A stretch of DNA of 64,000 bases from an uncultured Gammaproteobacteria bacterium (GCA_947258875.1 CAMYKB010000007.1:62001-126000), one strand, 5' to 3'; numbered from the stretch's first letter, positions 8,074 through 18,983 are shown. Notes: a model not told the origin generated them from the letters alone. Translations and numbers: made by a program.

Positions 8074-8922
8074 CTAACTCAGCACCCCCAATCGTTGCCC
8101 CATTTTAACCGCATCATCGGCCGAGAGATTCGCATCCCATGCCGCCATGCCTGGAGGAAATAACAGAATAACGGTTGAGCCCATATTGAAACGCCCCATT
8201 TCTTGGCCGCGTTTAAGATGGATCATTTCAGTCGGGTAATCAGTCACGGCGATCTCTTTACCTTTGGGTGGGGTGACTAACCCGGCCCACACGGTTTCGA
8301 TGGCGGCAACATTCACGGCACCTACCAGTACCATGGCCATGGAAGCAAAATCCGTTTCGAACAGGCTGGCAACACGTTCGTTGCGGGCGAACAGGCGTGG
8401 TATCACGCGGGTGGTGTAGGGCGCAACGCTGAAAAGGCGGCCTGGAATATGCACCATTTCAGTCAATAGGCCATCCAGTGGCATGTGCACGCGGTGATAG
8501 TCGCGCGGTGACAGGTAGATGGTACAGAATGTGCCGTCGAAGTATGGCGCTGCGCGTTTTTCTGAACCACCTAATAATTCAGTAACCGTGTAATGCTGGC
8601 CTTTTGCCTGCAAGATGCGGCCGCGATTGATTTTTCCCAGTTGACTGATTCTGCCATCTGCCGGACAGATGATATTTTTGGCGCCACTATTGATAGGCCG
8701 CGCATCAGCTTTGAGGCTGCGGGTAAAAAAAGCATTAAAACTGGAGTATGCAGACAGGTCTGTGGTTTCGGCTTCGCTCATATCGACGTCAAAATGACGT
8801 ATGAACCAGCGCATGACAGGTTGGTTGTAAGCTGTCTCGAGGCGTGTCAGCCAATAAATCGCCCTGGAAAGTAAATGATGCGGAAACACGTAAAATAGAC
8901 GTGCCTTGAGCTGCTCAATCAT
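8074..8922 (-). CDS. psd: Phosphatidylserine decarboxylase proenzyme
   Basis: This inner-membrane enzyme converts phosphatidylserine to phosphatidylethanolamine. The 282-residue length fits the proteobacterial Psd-I class. The self-cleavage site that yields the pyruvoyl group is MGSTVILLF near residue 250, with the serine of GST becoming the pyruvoyl. Conserved YLSPRDYHRVHMPLDG is also present. It lies 17 bp downstream of the SCO-family gene on the same strand, so the two are probably co-transcribed. Confidence 0.96.
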   Translation of the reverse strand: MIEQLKARLFYVFPHHLLSRAIYWLTRLETAYNQPVMRWFIRHFDVDMSEAETTDLSAYSSFNAFFTRSLKADARPINSGAKNIICPADGRISQLGKINRGRILQAKGQHYTVTELLGGSEKRAAPYFDGTFCTIYLSPRDYHRVHMPLDGLLTEMVHIPGRLFSVAPYTTRVIPRLFARNERVASLFETDFASMAMVLVGAVNVAAIETVWAGLVTPPKGKEIAVTDYPTEMIHLKRGQEMGRFNMGSTVILLFPPGMAAWDANLSADDAVKMGQRLGVLS

Positions 8923-8939
8923 GAAACATCCGGCAAATA

Positions 8940-9611
8940 TCAGTTGCGTTCAAAATAGTCGCGGATTTTGTGAAAATCCCCGGCGATGATGGCCGCATCA
9001 TGTGGTGCGCCAAAGTAGGCTTCCATTCTGGCTTCGGGTCCCACAAGGATGACCGCCGAGCTATGATCAACGAGGTAATTTTCAGGGTCTTCAGGAACAG
9101 CGATCTTAGCGCGTACGACGCCCATGGAATGTGCAAATTTTCCGATTTCCTTGTGCGTACCGGTCAGGCCGATAAAGTCCTGATTATAGAAGGGGACGTA
9201 TTCACTAAGCCTTTTGACGTCGTCACGATCAGGGTCCACTGAAACAAAAATAACCTGGGTATCTTTGTGATTGCCTTTCTGTCGCATGCGTTGCACGGCA
9301 TCATTTAAGGTTAGCAGCGTGGTCGGACAAATATCCGGACAGTGAGTGTAGCCGAAAAACAGAAAACTCCATTTGCCTGTCAGGTCGCTGCGGCTGAAGG
9401 GTTGGCCGCGATGTTGCAGCAATGAAAACTCGGGGAGTGGCCGTGCTTGCTCGTATAATACCGTGGCGGTGATCATTTCGGGTCGGGAAGTGGCCTTTTC
9501 GCCAAGCAGCCAGTTTGCCGCAGCGCCCAGTGCCAGTGCGCCAATAGCCATGATCACAAAGGCGGGCATACGGTTTGGAGTATTTTGGTTAGTGGCCATG
9601 ACCTGTATCAT
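8940..9611 (-). CDS. SCO1/SenC family copper-binding protein
   Basis: SCO proteins are membrane-anchored thioredoxin-fold proteins that deliver copper to, or reduce the thiols of, the CuA site of cytochrome c oxidase. The 223-residue product has an N-terminal membrane anchor (about 16-36). The copper-binding CxxxC is C91 and C95 in [13 protein letters not shown], with the third ligand in VDHSSAVIL. An in-frame ATG four codons in (MATNQN) is an equally good start. No oxidase genes are nearby, so the target is not shown by context. Confidence 0.92.
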   Translation of the reverse strand: MIQVMATNQNTPNRMPAFVIMAIGALALGAAANWLLGEKATSRPEMITATVLYEQARPLPEFSLLQHRGQPFSRSDLTGKWSFLFFGYTHCPDICPTTLLTLNDAVQRMRQKGNHKDTQVIFVSVDPDRDDVKRLSEYVPFYNQDFIGLTGTHKEIGKFAHSMGVVRAKIAVPEDPENYLVDHSSAVILVGPEARMEAYFGAPHDAAIIAGDFHKIRDYFERN

Positions 9612-9646
9612 TATACGACGCGATCGACGCTCAAGACCTTAATGAT

Positions 9647-10570
9647 ATGGCTGGAATCCCGTATACACCAGAAAAACCTGTAACACTCCAGGATTTTATT
9701 CTCTGGGCGCAGGCACGCTTCGAGAGTGCCGGCCTGTATTTTGGTCATGGCACCGCCAATGCCTTGGATGAAGCGGCCTGGTTGGTATCTCATGCAGCAG
9801 GTTTGCCGCCCGATTTTACTGACGATGATCTGCGCATGAGTTTGACGGAAAAGCAGCGTCAGTCGGTGTCATCGTTGATCGAGGCGCGCATTGAGACACG
9901 TAAACCGGCTGCTTATCTGACCCATGAAGCCTGGTTTGCGGGGCATCGTTTTTATGTGAATGAACACGTCTTGGTGCCGCGCTCACCAATCGCTGAATTG
10001 ATTGTCGCGCGTTTTGAACCCTGGATCGGCCCGCAAAAGGTTCGCCATATTCTTGATTTGTGTACCGGCAGTGGTTGTATCGGCATCGCCTGCGCGTATG
10101 CCTTCCCCGAAGTCCGTGTCGATTTGTCAGATATCTCCGCAGCCGCGCTAAAGGTCGCGCAGGAAAATATTCAGCGACATGGTTTGGGTGATCGGGTCAA
10201 GGCAATTCAGTCTGACCTTTTTGCAGCATTGCAAGGAAGGCATTACGACATCATCGTCTGTAACCCGCCTTATGTTGATGCAGATGACATGGCCGCCTTG
10301 CCTGAGGAGTATCGGCATGAGCCCGCGCTCGGGCTTGCCGCCGGGGCAGATGGGCTGGATATCGTGATACGACTCTTGAAAGAGGCGGGTCGCTATCTGA
10401 ACCGCGGTGGTATCCTGGTGGTTGAAGTCGGCAATAGCGAATCTGCATTGAATGAGCGGCTACCGGATGCGCCATTCACCTGGCTGGAGTTCGAACATGG
10501 TGGTCAGGGTGTGTTTCTGTTGACTGATCAACAATTGGCCGACATAAATTGCCAAATTCTGCCACAGTGA
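9647..10570 (+). CDS. prmB: 50S ribosomal protein L3 glutamine N5-methyltransferase
   Basis: PrmB methylates the glutamine of ribosomal protein L3 during ribosome assembly. The 307-residue length fits PrmB better than the shorter PrmC. The SAM-binding motif is [15 protein letters not shown] and the substrate-glutamine motif is NPPY at 206-209. The gene precedes aroC, a neighbourhood seen in many gammaproteobacteria, which also favours PrmB over PrmC (usually next to prfA). Confidence 0.93.
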   Translation: MAGIPYTPEKPVTLQDFILWAQARFESAGLYFGHGTANALDEAAWLVSHAAGLPPDFTDDDLRMSLTEKQRQSVSSLIEARIETRKPAAYLTHEAWFAGHRFYVNEHVLVPRSPIAELIVARFEPWIGPQKVRHILDLCTGSGCIGIACAYAFPEVRVDLSDISAAALKVAQENIQRHGLGDRVKAIQSDLFAALQGRHYDIIVCNPPYVDADDMAALPEEYRHEPALGLAAGADGLDIVIRLLKEAGRYLNRGGILVVEVGNSESALNERLPDAPFTWLEFEHGGQGVFLLTDQQLADINCQILPQ

Positions 10571-10615
10571 TTTCTTCAGCGAGTTAGTCACTGCAACTCT
10601 GATACAATACACGCT

Positions 10616-11713
10616 ATGTCAGGTAACACGATTGGAAAACTTTTTACGGTTACGTCCTTCGGTGAAAGCCATGGTGCGGCTATTGGCTGCATTGTAGACG
10701 GTTGCCCGCCGGGTATGTCGTTGTGTGAAGAGGACTTACAAGCTGACCTGGAGCGCCGCCGCCCAGGCAAGACACGGCATACAACGCAACGCCGTGAGCC
10801 AGACGAGGTGCAAATTCTGTCCGGCGTGTTTGAGGGTTACACCACGGGCGCACCGATTGCGTTGATCATTCATAACGTTGATCAGAAATCCAAGGACTAT
10901 TCTAATATTAAGGATACCTTCCGCCCTGGACATGCCGATTACACCTATTACAAGAAATATGGGCTGCGTGATTATCGCGGCGGTGGACGTTCATCAGCGC
11001 GTGAGACCGCAATGCGGGTTGCGGCTGGCGCGATCGCTAAAAAATATCTGCAACAGCGTTACGGTGTATTGATTCGTGGTTATCTCGCCCAGCTCGGTCC
11101 CATCAAGGCCGAGCAGTTTGATTGGGACGAAGTCGAATGTAATCCGTTTTTCTGCCCTGATGCCGCTAAGGTCGCCGAGATGGAGACCTATATGGATGCG
11201 TTGCGTAAGGAAGGGAATTCCATTGGGGCGAGAATTAATGTAGTGGCCACAGGTATGCGTACCGGCTGGGGTGAACCTATCTTTGCGCGTCTTGATGCCG
11301 ACATTGCGCATGCCATGATGAGTATCAATGCCGTCAAGGCGGTTGAGATCGGTGCCGGTTTTGCCTGTGTGGAGCAAAAAGGTACTGAGCATCGCGATGA
11401 AATCACGCCGCAAGGTTTCATTACGAATCATGCCGGCGGTACACTGGGTGGTATTTCATCGGGCCAGGATATCCTGGTGAGCATGGCACTCAAACCGACA
11501 TCGAGTATTCGCTTGCCGGGTAAGAGTGTTGATCTGCACGGTAACCCTACAGAAGTTGTTACCACCGGTCGCCACGACCCCTGTGTCGGTATTCGCGCCA
11601 CACCGATAGCTGAGGCAATGTTGGCCATCGTCTTGATGGATCATGCCCTGCGTCACCGTGCACAAAATGCCGATGTGACAACGGATCTACCCGATATCCC
11701 TGCATCTACTTAA
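10616..11713 (+). CDS. aroC: Chorismate synthase
   Basis: AroC converts 5-enolpyruvylshikimate-3-phosphate to chorismate using reduced FMN, the last common step to aromatic amino acids. The 365-residue length is standard. Signatures include the N-terminal [18 protein letters not shown], the central [12 protein letters not shown] and the late [11 protein letters not shown]. It lies 45 bp after prmB and 17 bp before an MFS transporter gene on the same strand. Confidence 0.98.
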   Translation: MSGNTIGKLFTVTSFGESHGAAIGCIVDGCPPGMSLCEEDLQADLERRRPGKTRHTTQRREPDEVQILSGVFEGYTTGAPIALIIHNVDQKSKDYSNIKDTFRPGHADYTYYKKYGLRDYRGGGRSSARETAMRVAAGAIAKKYLQQRYGVLIRGYLAQLGPIKAEQFDWDEVECNPFFCPDAAKVAEMETYMDALRKEGNSIGARINVVATGMRTGWGEPIFARLDADIAHAMMSINAVKAVEIGAGFACVEQKGTEHRDEITPQGFITNHAGGTLGGISSGQDILVSMALKPTSSIRLPGKSVDLHGNPTEVVTTGRHDPCVGIRATPIAEAMLAIVLMDHALRHRAQNADVTTDLPDIPAST

Positions 11714-11730
11714 CGCGTCTTCTGAGGCGC

Positions 11731-12900
11731 ATGTCCGAATCATCAGCCACTAAAACGCCGTACTTTCGGTTGTCAGGTTTTTATTTCTTCTACTTTGCAA
11801 CATTGGGCGCGTTTCTGCCTTATTGGGGGCTCTACCTCAAGGATATCGCTTTTACTCCTCTGCAGATCGGTGAAGTCATGGCGGTAGTGATGGGGACAAA
11901 GATCATCGCGCCGAATCTGTGGGGTTGGCTTGCTGATCACAGCGGCAAGCGTGTGCTGATCATTCAGGTTGCAGCCATGTTTGCCACGCTGGCGTTCTCT
12001 GCGTTGTTATTTTTTCAGGGCTACTGGTGGGTGATGCTGGTGATGGTGATATTCAGCTTCTTCTGGAATGCCGCGTTGCCACAATTTGAAGCCACAACCA
12101 TGAATCATCTCGGCGAAGGCACACATCATTATAGCAAGATCCGTTTGTGGGGATCGGTTGGCTTTATTGTCAGTGTTGCCGGGCTTGCGCCTTTATTTGA
12201 TCGATTTGGTGTGCAATGGCTGCCCATTATCGTTTTGTTGCTGCTGGCGGGAATCTGGTTAAATACCTTACTGGTTAAGGAGCGCCCAGGGCAGGTCGCG
12301 CATGTTGAGCAAGCGTCACTTATCGAAACGCTTTCGCAGCCGGTTGTAATTGCGTTGCTGGTCACCTGTTTCCTCGCGCAAGCCAGCCACGGACCCTACT
12401 ACGCATTCTTCAGTATTTATCTGCAGGATCATGGTTATTCAACAAGCCTGATTGGTCAGCTATGGGCGTTAGGTGTTGCAGCAGAGGTGGGTGTTTTCCT
12501 ATTGATGCATCGCTGGTTGCCGCATTACGGCGCACGTTATCTCTTATTGGCAGCACTATTGATTACAGCTGTACGCTGGTTCTTGATTGCCGCATGGGTT
12601 GATTCATTACCGGTTCTGTTGTTCGCGCAACTTATGCACGCTGCCAGTTTCGGCATCCTTCATGCCTCAGCAATCCATCTCATACACCAGCTGTTTCCGG
12701 GCAGACTACAGGGTAGGGGGCAGGCACTTTATTCCAGCCTGAGCTTTGGCCTGGGTGGTGCAGTGGGAATATATTTAAGCGGCCGTGTATGGGTGGCTAT
12801 CGGTCCGGAATGGATCTATGTCATGGGTGCAGTGTTGGCTGCGGCTGCCTTTATGGTAGCGTGGGTTTATATCCGTCAGCATCCAGTTCATGAAGCATAG
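11731..12900 (+). CDS. MFS transporter, HcaT/nucleoside-symporter-like subgroup
   Basis: The 389-residue protein has 12 predicted transmembrane segments and the MFS loop 2-3 pattern as GWLADHSGKRVLI. The opening FYFFYFATLGAFLPYWGLYL matches the MFS_1-like/nucleoside:H+ symporter and 3-phenylpropionate permease (HcaT/YfeJ-like) group. The substrate cannot be predicted. The short gap after aroC suggests a shared transcript, without implying a shared pathway. Confidence 0.85.
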   Translation: MSESSATKTPYFRLSGFYFFYFATLGAFLPYWGLYLKDIAFTPLQIGEVMAVVMGTKIIAPNLWGWLADHSGKRVLIIQVAAMFATLAFSALLFFQGYWWVMLVMVIFSFFWNAALPQFEATTMNHLGEGTHHYSKIRLWGSVGFIVSVAGLAPLFDRFGVQWLPIIVLLLLAGIWLNTLLVKERPGQVAHVEQASLIETLSQPVVIALLVTCFLAQASHGPYYAFFSIYLQDHGYSTSLIGQLWALGVAAEVGVFLLMHRWLPHYGARYLLLAALLITAVRWFLIAAWVDSLPVLLFAQLMHAASFGILHASAIHLIHQLFPGRLQGRGQALYSSLSFGLGGAVGIYLSGRVWVAIGPEWIYVMGAVLAAAAFMVAWVYIRQHPVHEA

Positions 12901-12934
12901 CGGCATGCATTGCGGGGGTGAGACCGTAGACTGT

Positions 12935-14224
12935 TTATGCTGTCTGTCTGCAATGTGTTTCGCGTGTAAGTAACACCAACACCAGCGCGAGTGCCAGCCA
13001 GGCGAGCATGAGTATAAAGCCATTACGATAGGCTTCGAGGTTATAGACACGCACGTCATTGATTGTCTCTCCCTGCCAGGCCCGGTCCAGCATCCAGCCC
13101 ACAGCCGGTTGTAATATCATCGGGCCCATCATCACACCCATATTGGTGACACCCGAGATGGTACCAGATAGGCGTGAGGGCACAGATTCCTTAGCGAAGG
13201 CGAAGCCGATGATCATGTTGCCTGAAGCAAAGCCAACAATAATTAATAAACTCACCAGCAAACTCACGGATAAGTTCGGTATCAACACAATCATGCTCCA
13301 GCCAGCGAGCAGGAACACGCAACCGAGTGCGTATAATGGCTTGCGATAGCCGAGGTGATCCGATAACCAGCCGAAGACGGGCCCACCGATTGCCCAGGAT
13401 ATTAATAATGCCGAACAAATCGCTGCAGCCGTGGTTTTTTCCATCCCATAGTGAGTGGCAAGAAACGGCACCCCCCAAAGCCCGGCGAAGGTGGTGATAC
13501 TGCCCACCACGGCCCCAGGAATCAGATAGAGTAGCCAGGTGTTACGATAACGAAAGATTTCCTTTATGCCTGCAAGCACTCGACTCTCAGTGGTGGCGGC
13601 CTTATTTAGGTGGCTTTGCGCATGGCTCGCATAACCTTTGTCGCTAGGGTCGTCGCGTACCAACCACCAAATACCTATGGCGACTGCAAAGGTAACAACG
13701 GCAGACGTAATCATTACCGGGCGCCAACCAAATGCATTCACCAGTAAGCGTAGCGGTACACCAGCAAACACCGCGCCGATGATGCCGCAGAACAGTGCCA
13801 TCCCCGAGGCCAATGCATATTGGCGGGGTGGCAGCCAGTGACCGGCGAGCTTGAGCATGCTGACGAAGGCCACTGCCACTGAGCCTCCCACCAGCAATCG
13901 ACCTGCATTCGCCCACCAGGCATCGGGCGCCATGCCGAACATAAGTGTCCCCAGTCCAGCTACCGCCGCACCAACAGTGAGTAGCTGTCGTGGCCCCCAG
14001 TGATCCGCAAGAAGCCCGGTAGGCACCTGCATGGCGACGTAGCTATAGAAATAGAAAGCCGACAAGTTGCCGAGAGCGGTGGCGGTCAGACCAAAATCGG
14101 ACATCAGCTCTGTGGTGATGACTCCCGGTGCGACGCGTTGATAGAAGGCGATCAGATAAAACACTGCACCCAGCCCCCAGATCGTCCATGACAGCCGCAA
14201 CGGTGGAAAGGCAGGGGTATTCAT
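12935..14224 (-). CDS. MFS transporter
   Basis: The 429-residue, 12-segment major facilitator protein carries the motif-A region GLLADHWGPRQLL and the repeat-2 equivalent GWLSDHLGYRKPL. FYQRVAPGVITTELM near the N-terminus is typical of the anion/sugar-acid (ACS-like) MFS branch. It converges on the preceding MFS gene with 34 bp between stops. No substrate-indicating neighbour is present. Confidence 0.85.
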   Translation of the reverse strand: MNTPAFPPLRLSWTIWGLGAVFYLIAFYQRVAPGVITTELMSDFGLTATALGNLSAFYFYSYVAMQVPTGLLADHWGPRQLLTVGAAVAGLGTLMFGMAPDAWWANAGRLLVGGSVAVAFVSMLKLAGHWLPPRQYALASGMALFCGIIGAVFAGVPLRLLVNAFGWRPVMITSAVVTFAVAIGIWWLVRDDPSDKGYASHAQSHLNKAATTESRVLAGIKEIFRYRNTWLLYLIPGAVVGSITTFAGLWGVPFLATHYGMEKTTAAAICSALLISWAIGGPVFGWLSDHLGYRKPLYALGCVFLLAGWSMIVLIPNLSVSLLVSLLIIVGFASGNMIIGFAFAKESVPSRLSGTISGVTNMGVMMGPMILQPAVGWMLDRAWQGETINDVRVYNLEAYRNGFILMLAWLALALVLVLLTRETHCRQTA

Positions 14225-14374
14225 CGAGTGATGATAGAGGGTAACGCGTAACGATGTCTAATGATCGATGTGTTAGGGAATTTCTAAGTAGTGGCGTATG
14301 GATGCGTTGTCTCCAGCCCCAAGGATGGTAACAACCAGGGTTTGCTTGGCGTGTGTAAGCCGTACGCTACGAGT

Positions 14375-14515
14375 GTCGGGCATTCAAGATTTTAAACAAC
14401 GCATCAGCTTGTTGATCAAGGTATACCTGCGGTGTTGCGCGACACCGAGTTGCTGTGAGAAGTATGACAAGCCAGATAAGCGGAGCCCTCCATGGTTTAT
14501 TAGGGTGAGCAGGAC
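14375..14515 (-). pseudogene. Decayed C-terminal fragment of a LysR-family regulator
   Basis: Minus-strand translation gives LSYFSQQLGVAQHRRYTL in one frame, then QADALFKILN after a +1/-1 shift. These match the end of the intact neighbour (LPHLSRQLGIVQHRMRTL and AADALLEILK). The upstream HGGLR corresponds to its DHELR. Nothing recognisable continues into 14520-14650. It is best explained as the remnant of a tandem duplication or replacement of the adjacent gene. The remaining bases of this 436-bp gap show no other feature. Confidence 0.65.
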
Positions 14516-14660
14516 GAGGTAACGTTAATGCTTTCTGGTCAAGGTGATTGTCCCCGGCGGATTGGTTGGTTCGTTGACTTTAAAACATCCTATATCATAG
14601 TGTTCATACCGCGCTAATTTAAATCAATTCTCAGGTGATCATGTGAATTGTGATGAATAG

Positions 14661-15539
14661 CTAATGCTGCGTTGAATTATTTTTAAGTATCTCCAGCAAG
14701 GCATCGGCAGCATTACTCAAGGTGCGCATGCGGTGTTGCACGATACCAAGTTGGCGTGAGAGGTGGGGAAGATTAAAACACAACGCACGCAGTTCATGAT
14801 CCAGCATGGTTCGTGGTAAGGCGCTCCAGCCAAGGCCGATTGATACCATCACCTTGATGGTTTCCAGGTAGTTGGTTTCCAAGGCAACTTTTAACTGCAA
14901 ATTTTTTGCTGTAAACACGTTCATAATAATGTCGCGTGTGAATGTGCCTACTGCAGGCAGGATGGCGGGATGCTGGCTGAGGTCGTCAAATTTGACTGGC
15001 GTTTTTTTTAATAGGGGGTGATTCGGGGCGACGACGATGTCCAGGGGGTCATCCCATATTTTTGTCAGCAACAATTTTTCAGAGCGTGCGGCGGGCAGGG
15101 TCACCACGCCCAATTCCAGGTCGCCGTGTTCGACGGCGCTGCAGGCCTGTTCGGAATCCATGAAATGGATGTCCAGTTCGACCCCAGGGTATTGCTGGGT
15201 ATAGGCCCGCAAGATGGGTGGCAGTCGGTGCAGGCCGATGTGGTGTGAGGTGCCCATACTGAGTCGGCCTTTGACGCTGCCGGAGAGGTTGGCGATGACG
15301 CGTCGGCTTTCATCGATGTCCCTGATGATCTTTAAGGCGTTAGGCAACAATGCCCTACCGGCTTCAGTCAGCGTGACCCTGCGACCGATGCGGTCAAACA
15401 GGCGCGTGCCGAGTTCGACTTCCAGGGCAGCGATGCGCTTGCTGACCGCGGGCTGGGTCAGGTGGAGTTGCTCGGCGGCCAATGAGAATGACGCCAACTC
15501 GGAGACGCTCGTGAAGGCCTGTAATTCGTTTATCTCCAT
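14661..15539 (-). CDS. LysR-family transcriptional regulator facing leuC
   Basis: The protein has a winged-helix DNA-binding domain in the first 60 residues (FSLAAEQLHLTQPAVSKRIAALE) and a periplasmic-binding-protein-like effector domain. I chose the ATG giving MEINELQAF, 293 residues, which fits the family; an in-frame ATG 30 bp upstream would add ten untypical residues. It is divergent from leuCDB, and a palindrome lies between them, so control of leucine genes or of itself is likely. A LysR gene in this position also occurs in Pseudomonas. The effector is unknown. Confidence 0.88.
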   Translation of the reverse strand: MEINELQAFTSVSELASFSLAAEQLHLTQPAVSKRIAALEVELGTRLFDRIGRRVTLTEAGRALLPNALKIIRDIDESRRVIANLSGSVKGRLSMGTSHHIGLHRLPPILRAYTQQYPGVELDIHFMDSEQACSAVEHGDLELGVVTLPAARSEKLLLTKIWDDPLDIVVAPNHPLLKKTPVKFDDLSQHPAILPAVGTFTRDIIMNVFTAKNLQLKVALETNYLETIKVMVSIGLGWSALPRTMLDHELRALCFNLPHLSRQLGIVQHRMRTLSNAADALLEILKNNSTQH

Positions 15540-15593
15540 GATCTTGTCTTGGATGTTTAAATATTCCATATAGTAATCTAATTTATGAAAAAT

Positions 15594-15612
15594 ATGAATT
15601 GGAGTTATTCAT
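15594..15612. promoter_or_regulatory. Candidate LysR operator between the regulator and leuC
   Basis: ATGAAT and ATTCAT form a perfect inverted repeat separated by seven bases in the divergent intergenic region. The size and A/T-flanked symmetry fit LysR-type recognition sites. No footprint or second site was identified. Confidence 0.45.
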
Positions 15613-15672
15613 TGGCTTTGACTATTATCTTGCTATTGAAATATCAGCGTTAATGGAAATCGAGGTGCCGTG

Positions 15673-17082
15673 ATGGCTGGCAAGACCCTTTATGACAAGC
15701 TTTGGGAAGATCATTTGGTGCGTGCTGATGAGGATGGTACGTCCCTGATTTATATTGATCGGCATCTGGTCCATGAAGTGACCTCACCGCAGGCCTTCGA
15801 GGGTTTGCGCCTCGCAGGGCGTGATGTCTGGCGTCGCGATTCAATTCTTGCGGTGCCGGATCATAATGTGCCGACCATTGACCGTCAGGTGATTGAGGAT
15901 CCGGTGTCGCGCATCCAGATCGAGACGCTTGACCAGAATTGTGCCGATTTCAAATTGGTTGAGTTCAAGATGAATGATATCCGTCAGGGTATCGTGCATG
16001 TCATCGGTCCGGAACAGGGCGCGACCTTGCCGGGGATGACGGTAGTCTGCGGTGATTCACATACCTCGACGCACGGCGCTTTCGGTGCATTGGCGTTTGG
16101 CATCGGCACTTCCGAAGTTGAACACGTACTTGCCACGCAATGCCTTATCCTTAAAAAATCCAAAAATATGCAGGTGGTGGTCGAGGGCAATGTGGCACCC
16201 GGTATTACTGCCAAGGATATTGCGCTGGCCATCATCGGTCAGATCGGCACTGCGGGCGGTACCGGTTATGTTATTGAATATGCCGGCGCAGCCATTCGCG
16301 CCTTGAGCATGGAAGGACGCATGACCTTGTGCAATATGACCATCGAGGCGGGCGCACGCGCGGGCATGGTCGCCGTTGATGACACTACGGTTGATTATTT
16401 TCGGGGCAAACCGTACGCACCCAGGGACGCGTTGTGGGACCAGGCAGTCGCCGCCTGGTCTGAATTGAAATCCGATAGGGATGCACAGTTTGATGCTGTG
16501 GTACATATCGATGCCGCTAGCATTAAACCGCAAGTGACATGGGGTACCTCGCCGGAAATGGTGGTGACCATTGATGAGCGTGTACCCGATCCAGCCGCGG
16601 AAACCAACGTTGTTAAGGCCGAGGGTATGCAGCGCGCATTGGAGTACATGGGGCTGGAAGCTAATACCCCGATCCAACAGATTCAAGTTGATAAGGTGTT
16701 TATCGGTTCCTGCACCAATTCGCGTATTGAAGATATTCGCGCCGCGGCCGAGATCGTCAAAGGTCGCAAGCTTGCTGACAACGTTAAACTAGCCATGGTG
16801 GTAGCGGGTTCCGGCTTGATCAAACAACAGGCCGAGCAGGAAGGACTTGATAAAGTATTCACTGACGCGGGTTTTGAATGGCGTGAACCGGGTTGTTCCA
16901 TGTGTCTGGCGATGAACGCTGATCGTCTCGAGCCGGGTGAGCGCTGTGCTTCGACTTCCAATCGTAATTTCGAAGGCCGTCAGGGCCAGGGTGGGCGTAC
17001 CCATCTGGTGAGCCCTGCGATGGCGGCCGGTGCGGCCATCGCCGGCCACTTTGTGGATGTGCGCAACCTGTCTGCAACCTGA
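15673..17082 (+). CDS. leuC: 3-isopropylmalate dehydratase large subunit
   Basis: LeuC, with LeuD, isomerises 2-isopropylmalate to 3-isopropylmalate in leucine synthesis. The 469-residue protein belongs to the aconitase superfamily. The [4Fe-4S] ligands are C347 in [12 protein letters not shown] and C408 and C411 in GCSMCLAMN. The ATG preceded by GAGGTGCC was chosen over the GTG directly before it. leuD follows after 18 bp. leuC opens the leuCDB-asd run and faces a LysR gene. Confidence 0.97.
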   Translation: MAGKTLYDKLWEDHLVRADEDGTSLIYIDRHLVHEVTSPQAFEGLRLAGRDVWRRDSILAVPDHNVPTIDRQVIEDPVSRIQIETLDQNCADFKLVEFKMNDIRQGIVHVIGPEQGATLPGMTVVCGDSHTSTHGAFGALAFGIGTSEVEHVLATQCLILKKSKNMQVVVEGNVAPGITAKDIALAIIGQIGTAGGTGYVIEYAGAAIRALSMEGRMTLCNMTIEAGARAGMVAVDDTTVDYFRGKPYAPRDALWDQAVAAWSELKSDRDAQFDAVVHIDAASIKPQVTWGTSPEMVVTIDERVPDPAAETNVVKAEGMQRALEYMGLEANTPIQQIQVDKVFIGSCTNSRIEDIRAAAEIVKGRKLADNVKLAMVVAGSGLIKQQAEQEGLDKVFTDAGFEWREPGCSMCLAMNADRLEPGERCASTSNRNFEGRQGQGGRTHLVSPAMAAGAAIAGHFVDVRNLSAT

Positions 17083-17100
17083 TTTATAAAGAGGATTCCC

Positions 17101-17745
17101 ATGCAAGCATTTACTGTAGTGGAAGGATTAGTGGCGCCGATAGATCGCGCCAATATCGATACCGATGCCGTTATTCCTAAGCAATATCTGAAATCTGTAA
17201 AACGAACCGGCTTCGGCCCGAATTTGTTTGATGAGTGGCGTTATCTTGATCATGGTGAGCCAGGGCAGGACCATAGCCAGCGGCGCCAGAACCCGGATTT
17301 TGTGCTGAACCAGCCGCGCTACCAGGGCGCGCAAATATTATTGGCGCGTAAAAACTTCGGTTGCGGTTCATCACGCGAACACGCCGTCTGGGCGTTGGCG
17401 GATTATGGCTTTCGTGCCGTGATCGCCCCCAGCTTTGCAGATATCTTTTTTGGTAATGCCTTCAAGAATGGTGTGTTGCCGATTCAACTGGACGAGGAAG
17501 TAGTGGATCGATTATTCCGTGATGTCGATGCAACCGAGGGCTATACGCTGAAGATTGATCTGGCAGCGCAGAGCATCACTGCAGCCAATGGCGAGGTCAT
17601 CGGTTTTGAGGTGGATCCCTTTCGCAAGGATTGCCTGCTGAAAGGGCTGGATGATATTAGCCTGACCCTGCAACATGCCGATGCTATCAAGGCGTATGAG
17701 GCGCACCGTAGCGCACAGGCGCCATGGTTGTTTGCGGTGGCCTAA
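17101..17745 (+). CDS. leuD: 3-isopropylmalate dehydratase small subunit
   Basis: This is the swivel-domain partner of LeuC. The 214-residue product has the usual [14 protein letters not shown] start and the substrate-contacting [10 protein letters not shown] loop. A GAGG ribosome-binding site precedes the ATG. The gene sits between leuC and leuB as in other gammaproteobacteria, with an inverted repeat in the gap before leuB. Confidence 0.97.
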   Translation: MQAFTVVEGLVAPIDRANIDTDAVIPKQYLKSVKRTGFGPNLFDEWRYLDHGEPGQDHSQRRQNPDFVLNQPRYQGAQILLARKNFGCGSSREHAVWALADYGFRAVIAPSFADIFFGNAFKNGVLPIQLDEEVVDRLFRDVDATEGYTLKIDLAAQSITAANGEVIGFEVDPFRKDCLLKGLDDISLTLQHADAIKAYEAHRSAQAPWLFAVA

Positions 17746-17779
17746 CGAGTTAGTGATCTATACTGCAGTCAGTTAGCGT

Positions 17780-17805
17780 AACGCACCTGAAGTTGTAGGT
17801 GCGTT
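17780..17805 (+). terminator. Hairpin between leuD and leuB
   Basis: AACGCACCT pairs with AGGTGCGTT around an eight-base loop, followed by AGTAGTTTT. The nine-bp stem and poor T tract suggest partial termination or mRNA processing that would separate leuCD from leuB expression. Confidence 0.5.
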
Positions 17806-17834
17806 AGTAGTTTTGGTGGAGATGGGAATTTGTA

Positions 17835-18920
17835 ATGACACAGAAATTATTAATCGTAGCCGGTGACGGGATAGGGCCCGAGATTGTGGGTGAGGCCATG
17901 AAGATGCTTGACGTCCTGCAGAAGGACTTCGGCCTGGCGTTGGAAATCGAGCACGCGTTGATTGGTGGCGCGGCCTATGATGCGCAAGGTGAGCCTCTGC
18001 CCGATAATACGCTCGCACTGGCCCGTGAAGCGGATGCTGTGCTGCTGGGAGCTGTTGGTGGGCCACAATACGATAGCTTGCCCCGGGAGGTGCGCCCCGA
18101 GCGCGGTTTGCTGCGGATCCGCTCTGAACTGAATTTGTTTGCCAATCTCCGCCCGGCAATGCTTTATTCGCAGCTTGCCGGAGCCTCCACACTTAAAGCG
18201 GAGATCGTCGCTGACCTTGATATCATGATTGTGCGCGAATTGACGGGTGGTATTTACTTCGGTCAGCCGCGTGGCGTGCGCTCCACGGATTCCGGCGAGC
18301 GTGAGGGCTTCAATACACTCGTTTACCGTGAATCTGAAATCGAGCGCATAGCGCGAGCCGCCTTCGAGATTGCCATGAAGCGTGACAAGCGCCTGTGTTC
18401 GGTTGATAAGGCTAACGTGCTGGAGGTGTCCGAACTCTGGCGCGAGGTTGTTGTGGGGGTCAGTAAAGATTATCCGGACGTAGAACTCAGCCACATGTAC
18501 GTGGACAATGCCGCCATGCAGTTGGTGCGTGCCCCCAAGCAGTTTGATGTCATGGTTACGGGAAACATGTTCGGTGATATCCTGTCTGATGCCGCTGCAA
18601 TGCTGACCGGTTCGATTGGTATGTTGCCTTCGGCTTCATTGGATGAGCAGGGGAAAGGCATGTATGAGCCAATCCATGGTTCAGCGCCCGATATAGCAGG
18701 TCAGGGGATTGCCAATCCATTGGCAACCATTTTGTCGATTGCCATGATGCTGCGCTACAGCTTTAATCGCGCTGATTTGGCAGCTCAAGTGCAGGCGGCA
18801 GTGGGTGCGGTGTTGGATCAGGGGCTGCGTACGCCGGATATCCATGCAGAGGGTATGCAGCGCGCAAGTACAGCGCAAATGGGCAATGCGGTCGTCGCTG
18901 CGCTACGAAAGCAGCTGTAA
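17835..18920 (+). CDS. leuB: 3-isopropylmalate dehydrogenase
   Basis: LeuB oxidatively decarboxylates 3-isopropylmalate with NAD+ to the leucine keto acid. The 361-residue length is standard. The family markers are the N-terminal [11 protein letters not shown], the [22 protein letters not shown]-type substrate region and [16 protein letters not shown] near the C-terminus. It follows leuCD and precedes asd. Confidence 0.97.
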   Translation: MTQKLLIVAGDGIGPEIVGEAMKMLDVLQKDFGLALEIEHALIGGAAYDAQGEPLPDNTLALAREADAVLLGAVGGPQYDSLPREVRPERGLLRIRSELNLFANLRPAMLYSQLAGASTLKAEIVADLDIMIVRELTGGIYFGQPRGVRSTDSGEREGFNTLVYRESEIERIARAAFEIAMKRDKRLCSVDKANVLEVSELWREVVVGVSKDYPDVELSHMYVDNAAMQLVRAPKQFDVMVTGNMFGDILSDAAAMLTGSIGMLPSASLDEQGKGMYEPIHGSAPDIAGQGIANPLATILSIAMMLRYSFNRADLAAQVQAAVGAVLDQGLRTPDIHAEGMQRASTAQMGNAVVAALRKQL

Positions 18921-18983
18921 AGTTTCCAGGGTATGGAATCTAACCAGAGGTTTTTTTATTAATTTATTTTTTTTGGAACGAGA

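Noticed and set aside
16057-16686. 209-codon minus-strand frame opposite leuC
   Set aside because: It lies wholly inside leuC in antisense, has no family features, and reflects the codon bias of leuC.
17850-18494. 214-codon minus-strand frame opposite leuB
   Set aside because: It is antisense to a highly conserved enzyme gene, with no signature of its own.
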